Counted from the stretch's first letter, positions 1 to 8,578 are shown. The stretch: 64,000 nucleotides of DNA from Parapedobacter soli (GCF_025460835.1 NZ_JAMXAY010000002.1:138995-202994), one strand, 5' to 3'. Made by a program: numbers and translations. The notes: generated by a model from the letters alone, not told the origin.

Positions 1-106
1 ACATTAGTCAATGACCCCTCTATTTATGCCGGTTGTGGTCAATATCAGTAAATCAATTATTTAATGAAAATCAAAACATTAGTCAATGACCCCTCTATTT
101 ATGCCG
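1..106. repeat. Degenerate repeat flanked by the same spacer
   Basis: Bases 3-31 and 78-106 are the same 29-bp spacer. The repeat between them (32-77) keeps the full 46-bp length and its first 24 bases match consensus, but the second half is strongly changed (ATTATTTAATGAAAATCAAAAC). The two bases before the first spacer copy (AC) fit another repeat end, so the array continues to the left. Degenerate repeats usually sit at the leader-distal end of an array; here both visible ends carry abnormal repeats. Confidence 0.85.
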
Positions 107-607
107 GTTGTGGTCAATATCAGTAAATCAAAGAATGAAAGCAAATCACAACATGCCGAAATAATGGCTAAACGGCAGGTCGTTGTGGTCAATATCAGTA
201 AATCAAAGAATGAAAGCAAATCACAACACAGAGCAATTTATTCAGGAAGCTAGGAAAGTTGTGGTCAATATCAGTAAATCAAAGAATGAAAGCAAATCAC
301 AACAATCCGCTCGTTGTGGATGCAGAGGCAGGAGTTGTGGTCAATATCAGTAAATCAAAGAATGAAAGCAAATCACAACTATAGAGTAATATTATTATGT
401 GTGTATATTGTTGTGGTCAATATCAGTAAATCAAAGAATGAAAGCAAATCACAACACACGACCTGATTGATGCCGTAATTGCAAAGTTGTGGTCAATATC
501 AGTAAATCAAAGAATGAAAGCAAATCACAACTTGTTTATTGAGTTCAAAACGGAAACAGGGGTTGTGGTCAATATCAGTAAATCAAAGAATGAAAGCAAA
601 TCACAAC

Positions 608-1012
608 GGGATGCTTAGCATAATATTATTTAGACAGTTGTGGTCAATATCAGTCAATCAAAGAATGAAAGCTAATCACAACGGGATACTTAGCATAATA
701 TTATTTAGACAGTTGTGGTCAATATCAGTCAATCAAAGAATGAAAGCTAATCACAACGGGATACTTAGCATAATATTATTTAGACAGTTGTGGTCAATAT
801 CAGTCAATCAAAGAATGAAAGCTAATCACAACGGGATACTTAGCATAATATTATTTAGACAGTTGTGGTCAATATCAGTAAATCAAAGAATGAAAGCAAA
901 TCACAACACTCCGTCTGATTTCTCCAACCAACCGCCCGTTGTGGTCAATATCAGTAAATCAAAGAATGAAAGCAAATCACAACGGGATACTTAGCATAAT
1001 ATTATTTAGACA
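608..1012. repeat. Spacer present five times, three with a variant repeat
   Basis: A 29-bp spacer occurs at 608-636, 683-711, 758-786, 833-861 and 984-1012. The first copy reads GGGATGCTTAG, the others GGGATACTTAG. The three repeats between the first four copies (637-682, 712-757, 787-832) all carry the same two changes, GTCAATC for GTAAATC and GCTAATC for GCAAATC. The fifth copy is separated from the others by an unrelated spacer at 908-937 and normal repeats. Unit duplication by recombination or slippage fits better than five independent acquisitions. Confidence 0.9.
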
Positions 1013-1513
1013 GTTGTGGTCAATATCAGTAAATCAAAGAATGAAAGCAAATCACAACTATAGACTAATGTTATGATGTATGTATATTGTTGTGGTCAAT
1101 ATCAGTAAATCAAAGAATGAAAGCAAATCACAACATACACTCCAAAGCTTTTTGACTTTATTTGTTGTGGTCAATATCAGTAAATCAAAGAATGAAAGCA
1201 AATCACAACGGGATGACGGTTTGCCTCAACAAGAATTTAGTTGTGGTCAATATCAGTAAATCAAAGAATGAAAGCAAATCACAACCCTATTGCATAGAGG
1301 AATGCTTAGAAACGGGTTGTGGTCAATATCAGTAAATCAAAGAATGAAAGCAAATCACAACCCTATTGCAATGGATGCTTAGAAACGGGATGTTGTGGTC
1401 AATATCAGTAAATCAAAGAATGAAAGCAAATCACAACCCTTGTCGAGGTTCTTTTTACGCCCTTTTTGTTGTGGTCAATATCAGTAAATCAAAGAATGAA
1501 AGCAAATCACAAC

Positions 1514-1847
1514 CGGTGTAGGGGATGTTCCCCAACGCAATAGGTTGTGGTCAATATCAGTAAATCAAAGAATGAAAGCAAATCACACCCGGTGTAGGGG
1601 ATGTTCCCCAACGCAATAGGTTGTGGTCAATATCAGTAAAACAAAGAATGAAAGCAAATCACACCCGGTGTAGGGGATGTTCCCCAACGCAATAGGTTGT
1701 GGTCAATATCAGTAAAACAAAGAATGAAAGCAAATCACACCCGGTGTAGGGGATGTTCCCCAACGCAATAGGTTGTGGTCAATATCAGTAAAACAAAGAA
1801 TGAAAGCAAATCACACCCGGTGTAGGGGATGTTCCCCAACGCAATAG
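1514..1847. repeat. Tandem five-fold spacer expansion
   Basis: One 30-bp spacer beginning CGGTGTAGGGG occurs at 1514, 1590, 1666, 1742 and 1818 with no other spacer between. The four internal repeats end CACACC in place of CACAAC, and the last three also have GTAAAACAAAG in place of GTAAATCAAAG. Repeats just outside the block (1468-1513, 1848-1893) are normal. The stepwise build-up of repeat changes gives an order of duplication. Confidence 0.9.
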
Positions 1848-2121
1848 GTTGTGGTCAATATCAGTAAATCAAAGAATGAAAGCAAATCACAACGACCAGC
1901 ATCGAATGCTGGACTTTTACCGAGTTGTGGTCAATATCAGTAAATCAAAGAATGAAAGCAAATCACAACTCGCTATGCACGGGTTAGGTCACTACATATG
2001 TTGTGGTCAATATCAGTAAATCAAAGAATGAAAGCAAATCACAACGACAAAATGAAGCGTTTGACCGGCAAAACAGTTGTGGTCAATATCAGTAAATCAA
2101 AGAATGAAAGCAAATCACAAC

Positions 2122-2455
2122 TAAACGTAAGAAGAGCAATACAAGCCCCCGGTTGTGGTCAATATCAGTAAATCAAAGAATGAAAGCAAATCACACCTAA
2201 ACGTAAGAAGAGCAATACAAGCCCCCGGTTGGGGTCAATATCAGTAAATCACAGAATGAAAGCAAATCACACCTAAACGTAAGAAGAGCAATACAAGCCC
2301 CCGGTTGGGGTCAATATCAGTAAATCACAGAATGAAAGCAAATCACACCTAAACGTAAGAAGAGCAATACAAGCCCCCGGTTGGGGTCAATATCAGTAAA
2401 TCACAGAATGAAAGCAAATCACACCTAAACGTAAGAAGAGCAATACAAGCCCCCG
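2122..2455. repeat. Tandem five-fold spacer expansion
   Basis: One 30-bp spacer beginning TAAACGTAAGAAG occurs at 2122, 2198, 2274, 2350 and 2426. The first internal repeat (2152-2197) has only the CACACC end; the next three (2228-2273, 2304-2349, 2380-2425) also have GTTGGGG for GTTGTGG and ATCACAG for ATCAAAG. The flanking repeats are normal. The pattern is the same as in the 1514-1847 block: five copies, one end change first, then further changes shared by three repeats. Confidence 0.9.
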
Positions 2456-2984
2456 GTTGTGGTCAATATCAGTAAATCAAAGAATGAAAGCAAATCACAA
2501 CAATTTGCATCGTATTATCTTTTATCCCTAGTTGTGGTCAATATCAGTAAATCAAAGAATGAAAGCAAATCACAACTGCTAGTGCCATGTTAGGCGATGG
2601 ATTAAAGTTGTGGTCAATATCAGTAAATCAAAGAATGAAAGCAAATCACAACTTTCGTACTAATTCCCTATCTTTGCAACCGTTGTGGTCAATATCAGTA
2701 AATCAAAGAATGAAAGCAAATCACAACTCAACGGTGGCAATCCAGCCATTTACCGCGGTTGTGGTCAATATCAGTAAATCAAAGAATGAAAGCAAATCAC
2801 AACAATACACATATCCTGTATTTTCAAACGAAAGTTGTGGTCAATATCAGTAAATCAAAGAATGAAAGCAAATCACAACACGAACGTCATATTCCTGTTT
2901 CCAGTCCTCGTTGTGGTCAATATCAGTAAATCAAAGAATGAAAGCAAATCACAACAAGGATCAATATAGGTTGTTAAGTCCTTG

Positions 2985-3083
2985 GTTGTGGTCAATATCA
3001 GTAAATCAAAGAACCGACCGAAGGGAGCTCACGAATGCCGATGAAAAAAATAGGCTAAAATGAGTAATAAAGCAAATCACAAC
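2985..3083. repeat. Terminal CRISPR repeat split by about 55 bp
   Basis: The first 29 bases of the repeat (2985-3013) and its last 15 bases (3069-3083, AAAGCAAATCACAAC) are intact but separated by 3014-3068, which replaces two repeat bases. The insert has no inverted ends and no recognisable coding content. A 30-bp spacer-sized piece follows (3084-3113), and then only GTTG of a further repeat. This is the right-hand end of the array. Confidence 0.85.
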
Positions 3084-3114
3084 TCGGGCTTCCTTATACG
3101 GCTGGATATTATAG

Positions 3115-3325
3115 TTGGTAGCCATAGGCGTATCCTTTTTCCGAAGGGATAGCGAACAGCAGGCGGGATTAATCAGCCGTGATCGCAAATACTATGCGGC
3201 GCAGGTAGTAGAAACCGCTTATATCAAAGATGGTGGTGTTCAAGTATCGTAATGAGAAGCTCGATCCCGTTATGCCGACGCCGGAATCCGATGTGGTTAA
3301 AATCAAATGGGATGGCGGGGATTAG
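3115..3325 (+). pseudogene. Frameshifted C-terminal gene remnant (unknown family)
   Basis: No intact gene is present. One frame (to the stop at 3250-3252) gives DRKYYAAQVVETAYIKDGG at its end, and the frame offset by one base continues from about 3230 as VVFKYRNEKLDPVMP and stops at 3323-3325. Joined at the GGTGGTG run near 3231-3238 they read as one plausible protein tail, suggesting a one-base slip in a decayed gene whose 5' part is gone at the CRISPR boundary. I do not recognise the family. The opposite strand can also be read from an ATG at 3124 with an upstream AAAGGA, but that frame runs into the repeat and is less convincing. Confidence 0.35.
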
Positions 3326-3397
3326 GGTTTTTGCCGTATAATATGCAAAAAAATCGTATTTTTACATTGATGACGCTTACATAAAGAAGAAATACGC

Positions 3398-3691
3398 ATG
3401 ACGTTCCAGGAAACAATCAATCAGGATAAGCCGGTATTGGTAGATTTTTTTGCGGAGTGGTGTGGGCCCTGTAAAACACAAGCTCCCATATTGGAAGAGC
3501 TAAAAGGGCGCATCAGCGACCGGGCAACCATTATTAAAGTAGATGTAGACAAGAACCCGCAAGCGGCGGCCAAGTTTGGTATACGAAGTGTACCGACACT
3601 GATGATTTTCAAAAATGGCGAAGTGAAATGGCGGCAATCGGGTGTTTTCTCCGCAAATGAACTCGAACGGCTCCTAAAGGAAAACTACTAA
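3398..3691 (+). CDS. trxA: Thioredoxin
   Basis: A 97-residue cytoplasmic thioredoxin. The active site WCGPCK has its cysteines at 22 and 25, preceded by the VLVDFFAEW strand. The cis-proline loop SVPTLMIF places Pro at 66, followed by the FKNGE turn. Length and order match the stand-alone family (about 100-105 residues). It reduces protein disulfides using thioredoxin reductase, which is not in this window. The next gene starts 13 bp downstream, so the two may be cotranscribed. The start is the only ATG that keeps the N-terminal helix. No signal peptide. Confidence 0.95.
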   Translation: MTFQETINQDKPVLVDFFAEWCGPCKTQAPILEELKGRISDRATIIKVDVDKNPQAAAKFGIRSVPTLMIFKNGEVKWRQSGVFSANELERLLKENY

Positions 3692-3704
3692 TACCAATTA
3701 TACA

Positions 3705-4856
3705 ATGACAATACATACAAATACCTTGGCCTGTGGATGGCTTGCCATCATACTTTTGGTCGCCTGCAACCACAAACCTGATGTACAGCAGACGAAATCA
3801 GGACTCGATAGAAGGGATTTCCAAACCGTGGTAAACGGCGATTCGACCGACTTATTCGTAATCCGTAATGCAAGTGGGATGGAGGCATGCATTACCAATT
3901 ACGGCGGCCGCATCGTTTCGTTGATGGTGCCCGATGCGGCAGGCAATTTTCGCGATGTGGTGCAGGGATTTGCACATATCGATGACTACACTTCCGAGTC
4001 TTCGTCTTTCGGGGCCACCATGGGCCGCTTCGCAAACCGCATTAACCGGGGCCGCTTTGTGTTAGACGGCGATACGGTGCAGCTGGACCTCAACAGTGGC
4101 CAACATACCATCCACGGCGGCAGAGATGGCTGGAGAGGGCAGGTGTTCGCGGCTAAACAGCTCAACGATAGTACATTGGTGCTTACCTATGTATCGCCCG
4201 ATGGGGAAAGCGGGTTCCCCGGTGAGGTCACTGTAAGCGTAACATTTGCAGTAAACCAACGTAACGAGCTGGCAATCAATTACGAGGCACAAACCGCCGA
4301 AAAGACGGTCATCAACCTAACCAATCATAGCTTCTTCAACCTTTCGGGAAATCCGGCCAATAACGTTCTCGATAACGTACTCTATGTTAACGCAACGCAG
4401 TACACACCGCTCGATAGCACACTCATCACCACGGGCGAAATACTCGCTGTGGCGGACAGCCCGTTCGACTTTACAGAACCCGTAGCCATAGGTGCGGCAT
4501 TAGCACGTGAGCCAGCGCACCCGCAGTTGCAGATCGCCAGCGGTATCGACCATAATTTTGTACTGAATACCGACGGCCGCATCGATGAGGTGGCAGCACG
4601 TCTCTATGCGCCAAGCAGTGGCATTGCCCTGGAAGTGTATACCAACGAACCGGGCATGCAAGTGTACACGGGAAACATGCTGGACGGCTCGCGGACCGGT
4701 AAGGAAAATGTGCCCTACGCAAAACAAACGGCCGTGTGCTTGGAAACACAGCATTTCCCAGACGCACCGAATAAACCTGATTGGCCCACTACCGTGCTCC
4801 AGCCCGGCGAAACATACACCAGTACGTGTATTTATCGGTTTTCGGTAATAAAATAA
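3705..4856 (+). CDS. galM: Aldose 1-epimerase, lipoprotein form
   Basis: 383 residues. The N-terminus is a lipoprotein signal ending in LLVAC (lipid Cys at 21), so the enzyme is exported and membrane-anchored. It interconverts alpha and beta anomers of aldoses. Family marks are visible: GRFANRI (107-113), TIHGG with His137, NLTNHSFFNLSG with the catalytic His208, GIDHNF, and CLETQHFPD carrying the catalytic Glu347. Exported galactose mutarotases are common in Bacteroidota, where they act on sugars released in the periplasm. It follows trxA after 13 bp but has no obvious functional link to it. Confidence 0.93.
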   Translation: MTIHTNTLACGWLAIILLVACNHKPDVQQTKSGLDRRDFQTVVNGDSTDLFVIRNASGMEACITNYGGRIVSLMVPDAAGNFRDVVQGFAHIDDYTSESSSFGATMGRFANRINRGRFVLDGDTVQLDLNSGQHTIHGGRDGWRGQVFAAKQLNDSTLVLTYVSPDGESGFPGEVTVSVTFAVNQRNELAINYEAQTAEKTVINLTNHSFFNLSGNPANNVLDNVLYVNATQYTPLDSTLITTGEILAVADSPFDFTEPVAIGAALAREPAHPQLQIASGIDHNFVLNTDGRIDEVAARLYAPSSGIALEVYTNEPGMQVYTGNMLDGSRTGKENVPYAKQTAVCLETQHFPDAPNKPDWPTTVLQPGETYTSTCIYRFSVIK

Positions 4857-5042
4857 CCGGTACTGGTGCCGTTAATGGCCGGTAGAAGTGTGAAAAAATG
4901 TTAAAAAATTAAGTTTTCTAAATAAAAATGCGTTATTTGCATTTTTGCATCGTGCGATGGATAAGTGGTGGCGGCAGCTACCGATTAACTTAAATAAATA
5001 CTGGAGTCGGCTTTTGGAGATTCTAACTACCTATAGCAAGAA

Positions 5043-6401
5043 ATGACCTCAAGAAAAAATGTACTTGCACTTATTGTGCTTGGCGTAATTGTATTGGGCG
5101 CCACGTTTGTTTCTCTTTCCTCTTTTGACACAAGCCCCGAACAGCCGCAGGCGATAGCTGAGGCCACAGCAGAAGTTGAAAACAGTGAGTTGTTGTATGG
5201 GCTGTCCATCGGTGGGTTCGACATCGAAACGGAAACTGTTAAACGTAATGAATTCCTTTCGGATATCTTACAGCGCTACCAGATAGACCTCCCAACCATA
5301 TCGACCGTGGCAGAAAAAGCAAAGCCGGTGTTTGATGTACGTAAGATCGCCGCGGGCCAAGAGTATACCGTTTTTAAAGATAAATCAGGCAAAGCCCACT
5401 ACTTTGTGTACCAGCCCAACCCGATTGATTACGTGGTATACGACTTGCGCGAGGAAACTTCGGTATACAAGGCCCAGAAGCCGGTAATTACCAAAATAGA
5501 AACCGTAGCGGGAACAATACAGAGCTCGCTCTATGAAACGTTGGAAGCTAATGGGGCCAGCCCCGACTTGGCCGTGCAACTGGCAGAGATATATGGCTGG
5601 GCGGTCAATTTTTACCGCATCAATAAAGGCGACTGGTTTAAGCTGATGTACGAGCGCAGATACGTAGACGGCCAGCCCGTAGGGCCGGGGCGGATAGAGT
5701 CGGCCGTGTTTGGGCACAATGGCAAGGAATACCAGGCATTCTATTTTGAGGGTGACGACGGCGAACGTGGAGCATACTACGATGAAAACGGGAAAAGCCT
5801 ACGTCGTACATTCCTCAAGGCTCCGCTGAAATATAGCCGTATTTCATCGCGCTATACCATGCGGCGGTTCCATCCCGTGCAACGGCGCTGGAAAGCACAT
5901 TTGGGCACGGATTTCGCTGCTCCGCATGGCACACCGATTGTTGCGACAGCCGCCGGCGTGGTGACCGAATCGAGCTACGGTAGTGGTAACGGCAACTACG
6001 TGAAAATTAAACACGACAATGTATATACTACGCAATACCTGCACATGAGCAAACGTGCCGTGAAACGCGGCCAACGTGTGAGCCAGGGGCAGGTCATCGG
6101 CTACGTAGGCAGCACCGGGCTTGCTACGGGCCCCCATGTGTGCTATCGCTTTTGGAAAAATGGCAAGCAGGTTGATGCCCTCGCGCAGGTATTCCCGCCT
6201 TCAGAGCCCATCAACGAGAAATACTTCGCTGCCTTTAACCGGTCGATGAACGCTAAGCGGCAGGTATTGGCGTCAGTAGGTTTTGGAAAGCAGAGTAATT
6301 TGGAGGTGTATGGTGCACTGGCATTTCGCATCGACCAGCTTTTCGAACCCGAAGAGCAGGATAGCCGCATATTGGAAGGCTTTTCCGCATTGATGCTTTA
6401 A
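5043..6401 (+). CDS. M23-family peptidoglycan endopeptidase
   Basis: 452 residues. An N-terminal hydrophobic segment (about 8-28) anchors or exports it. A central region (about 75-190) resembles the LysM-like/OapA domain found before M23 domains in MepM-type enzymes. The C-terminal M23 domain has HLGTDFAAPHG with zinc ligands His286 and Asp290, then GPHVCYRF. His365 is the catalytic histidine of the usual HxH; the third zinc ligand position is Cys367 instead of His. The probable role is cutting peptide cross-links during wall growth. The gene is monocistronic and convergent with the ClC gene 16 bp away. Confidence 0.88.
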   Translation: MTSRKNVLALIVLGVIVLGATFVSLSSFDTSPEQPQAIAEATAEVENSELLYGLSIGGFDIETETVKRNEFLSDILQRYQIDLPTISTVAEKAKPVFDVRKIAAGQEYTVFKDKSGKAHYFVYQPNPIDYVVYDLREETSVYKAQKPVITKIETVAGTIQSSLYETLEANGASPDLAVQLAEIYGWAVNFYRINKGDWFKLMYERRYVDGQPVGPGRIESAVFGHNGKEYQAFYFEGDDGERGAYYDENGKSLRRTFLKAPLKYSRISSRYTMRRFHPVQRRWKAHLGTDFAAPHGTPIVATAAGVVTESSYGSGNGNYVKIKHDNVYTTQYLHMSKRAVKRGQRVSQGQVIGYVGSTGLATGPHVCYRFWKNGKQVDALAQVFPPSEPINEKYFAAFNRSMNAKRQVLASVGFGKQSNLEVYGALAFRIDQLFEPEEQDSRILEGFSALML

Positions 6402-6402
6402 C

Positions 6403-6416
6403 CGTGCCGCGGCACG
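6403..6416. other. 14-bp perfect palindrome between convergent genes
   Basis: CGTGCCGCGGCACG fills nearly all of the 16-bp gap between the M23 and ClC stop codons. It may act as a shared transcript end, but no T-run follows on either strand, so an intrinsic terminator is not shown. Confidence 0.4.
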
Positions 6417-6417
6417 C

Positions 6418-8295
6418 TCAACCGTTTCGTTTTCTTACTAGGATTTTCTTTCCCTTTATGAGCATCCGCATACTGGAGCGCTTGATGGAGATGTTGGTGC
6501 CGAGCTGCTCGTTCCGCATATCGGCAGCTTGGTAGGCGGCTAAGATATTTTTGTAATGCAATAGCCCGATTACCGTGTTGCCCCGGGCAGCGAGCACGGG
6601 GAGCACGTCCACATTCTCATGCGTCATCTTGTGGATGGCCTCTTTCAGGCTATTGGTAGCCCTGAGGTACGCAGGCTGCCTTTTGATCAGCGATTTAATC
6701 GTTTGCGTTTGGTCCTGGTGATGGGCAAATATGCTGGAGGAACTAACAATGCCGATATACTGGTAATCCGGATCGACAACAATGTAATAGTTGTCCGTAA
6801 GTCCCTCGGCGGTCGACCAGTTCCGTAGCTCCTCGATGGTATTGTCGCCCTCAATAACTGTACTGGTTTGCTCAAGGGCTTGTTCCACAGTCAGCTGGTT
6901 GAGTTGGTCGGGTTGATAAGAGTCTGGTGTGTGGATGCCCCGCCGGGTGATCTTTTCGGTCATAATGGTGGTATCCATAAATAGATATGAAACGAGGTAA
7001 GCAGCCACGCACGACCCCAGTAGTGGTAGCATCGCATTGAACTGCCCGGTGGTCTCCAATGCGAATATGATGGAGGTGAGTACCGCCCGCGATGCCCCTG
7101 CAAACATGGCCGACATGCCGACAAGCGCGGCCAAGGGTAGGCTAACGCCGCATGTAGGGAAAAGAATGAGCAGGAGGTGCCCAGCCAATAGGCCTGCAGC
7201 AGCCCCGATGGTGAGTAGCGGGGCGAGTGTACCACCCGAAGTGCCGCTGCCGAGGGCGATGACCCATGAGAGGAATTTGAGCAGGCATAAGGAAATCACC
7301 ATGGCCAGCGGCAGGCTGTTGTTGAGTAGGTCGGTGATGTTTTCGTAGCCGACGCCCAGTGTACGCGGCGCAAAATAACCTACGATACCTACCGCAAGGC
7401 CGCCAATGGCAGGCCACCACATCCAGTGGCAGGGCAGCCGCTCAAACGCATCTTCCACCCAGTAGACTGCCTTGGTGATGCCGATAGAAAGAAAGCCGAT
7501 GGCCAGCCCGATTATACTGTAACTTAGAATAGCCGGATTGGATGCCGTGGGGATTACATGTGCCAATGCGAAGACGGGGGATGCGCTGAATAGGAAGTGA
7601 TGGCCCGCAGCACCCGTGATGCACGCCAACGATACGGCAATGAGCGATTTAGGGGTGAATTCGAAAAGCAGCAGCTCGATGGCAAGGAAGATGGCGGCTA
7701 CCGGGCTGCCGAAAATTGCCGTCATACCTGCAGTGGCACCGGCGGCCAGTAGGATCTTGCGCTCGGAATGCGATATCTTGAGCAACTGCCCCAACGTTGA
7801 ACCAAGTGCTCCACCGGTGGCGATGATGGGGCCTTCAGCACCGAAAGGTCCACCGGTGCCGATAGCGATGGCAGAAGATACCGGTTTCAGATATGTAATG
7901 GACGGTCTGATCTTACTTTGATTGGTCAATACTTGTTCCATAGCCTCAGGGATGCCATGCCCCCGGATGGCTTTCGAGCCGTATAACGCCATGAAACCAA
8001 CAATCAACCCGCCGATTGCTGGAACGGCAATAACCCAGATGCCAAGGCCCGTATCCCACGGACTGCCTTCGTGGAAGGAAAGCGTGCCGTGAAAAGAAAG
8101 GTTGGTGATTACATTGATAAACAGGATCAGGAACTTTGCAATGACACTGATTATCGCAGCAATAGCTACCGCATACGCGGCGATAATAATAATGCGTGTT
8201 TTGTTCGGTATCGCTGATGAATTGATTCCTTCGGAGCTGAGGGTATCGGTCAACGACATCGAGATGGGGATACCCGCTTGATGTTTTGACGCCAT
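6418..8295 (-). CDS. ClC-family chloride channel/transporter with CBS pair
   Basis: 625 residues: a ClC membrane core (about 35-450, many hydrophobic helices) followed by a cytoplasmic region with two CBS motifs (about 480-590). Signature stretches are RGHGIPE (variant of GSGIPE), GAEGP (containing the gating glutamate of GKEGP) and GGTLAP in place of the usual GGIFAP. It moves chloride across the inner membrane, either as a channel or in exchange for protons; the sequence alone does not decide. CBS pairs often bind adenine nucleotides. It is transcribed alone, with a hairpin 40 bp upstream of its start. Confidence 0.92.
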   Translation of the reverse strand: MASKHQAGIPISMSLTDTLSSEGINSSAIPNKTRIIIIAAYAVAIAAIISVIAKFLILFINVITNLSFHGTLSFHEGSPWDTGLGIWVIAVPAIGGLIVGFMALYGSKAIRGHGIPEAMEQVLTNQSKIRPSITYLKPVSSAIAIGTGGPFGAEGPIIATGGALGSTLGQLLKISHSERKILLAAGATAGMTAIFGSPVAAIFLAIELLLFEFTPKSLIAVSLACITGAAGHHFLFSASPVFALAHVIPTASNPAILSYSIIGLAIGFLSIGITKAVYWVEDAFERLPCHWMWWPAIGGLAVGIVGYFAPRTLGVGYENITDLLNNSLPLAMVISLCLLKFLSWVIALGSGTSGGTLAPLLTIGAAAGLLAGHLLLILFPTCGVSLPLAALVGMSAMFAGASRAVLTSIIFALETTGQFNAMLPLLGSCVAAYLVSYLFMDTTIMTEKITRRGIHTPDSYQPDQLNQLTVEQALEQTSTVIEGDNTIEELRNWSTAEGLTDNYYIVVDPDYQYIGIVSSSSIFAHHQDQTQTIKSLIKRQPAYLRATNSLKEAIHKMTHENVDVLPVLAARGNTVIGLLHYKNILAAYQAADMRNEQLGTNISIKRSSMRMLIKGKKILVRKRNG

Positions 8296-8335
8296 AGTTG
8301 GCTACAAAAGTAAGATTTATGAGAGTTATCCAAAA

Positions 8336-8369
8336 TAAAAAACCCCGGTGATTCTCATCAGCGGGGGTT
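8336..8369 (-). terminator. Hairpin with T-run upstream of the ClC gene
   Basis: On the minus strand AACCCC pairs with GGGGTT (8364-8369 with 8341-8346) around an imperfect inner stem, followed by TTTTTTATTTT. It lies 41 bp upstream of the ClC start, in the same direction. TATAGTTTA lies about 17 bases before it on the minus strand and resembles a -7 box, so this may make a very short RNA or an attenuated ClC leader. Confidence 0.5.
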
Positions 8370-8557
8370 CCAGCAACTAAACTATACAATTAAAATCACA
8401 GTTTTAAAGTTGTGTTTTTAGCTTGTTTTGGGCGGCTTTATAGATTGCTAATTTCTATTTTTGATTTTTTTTGGCTAGTTTTTGATTTTTTTAATCAGTT
8501 AGCTGCATGTCTTATGGATCGGGTAAACCATATTTATGAGATTCTTTTTTAAAACGT

Positions 8558-8565
8558 TACCTTTG
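8558..8565 (+). promoter_or_regulatory. Predicted -7 box of the toxin-antitoxin operon
   Basis: TACCTTTG matches the Bacteroidota TAnnTTTG element exactly and ends 13 bp before the antitoxin ATG. The gap from the box to GAGGAG leaves only a very short leader. The -33 element is weak (TTTA about 21 bp upstream). Confidence 0.5.
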
Positions 8566-8578
8566 TGATGAGGAGATT

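Larger units (their letters stand above)
1..3083. CRISPR. CRISPR array, probable type II-C, no cas genes in window
   Basis: Forty repeat units of 46 bp start at 32 and end at 3083; 38 are full length and close to consensus. Each begins GTTGTGGTCAATATCAG and ends GCAAATCACAAC; spacers are 29 or 30 bp. Read on the minus strand the repeat begins GTTGTGATTTGCTTTC, which is the start of type II-C (Cas9) repeats known from Bacteroidota; type and crRNA direction (right to left) are inferred from that. The array runs off the left edge of the window. No cas9, cas1, cas2 or convincing tracrRNA is visible, so they would lie left of the window or elsewhere. The open frames crossing the array are repeat translations, not genes. 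Confidence 0.97.

Noticed and set aside
539-994. Open frame of 151 codons in the CRISPR array
   Set aside because: It is the translation of repeats (LWSISVNQRMKANHN units) and spacers; the same holds for 2587-2853.
8340-8368. CTGATGAG...GAA resembling a hammerhead ribozyme core upstream of ClC
   Set aside because: No stem II or flanking helices I and III; the hairpin plus T-run reads better as a terminator.
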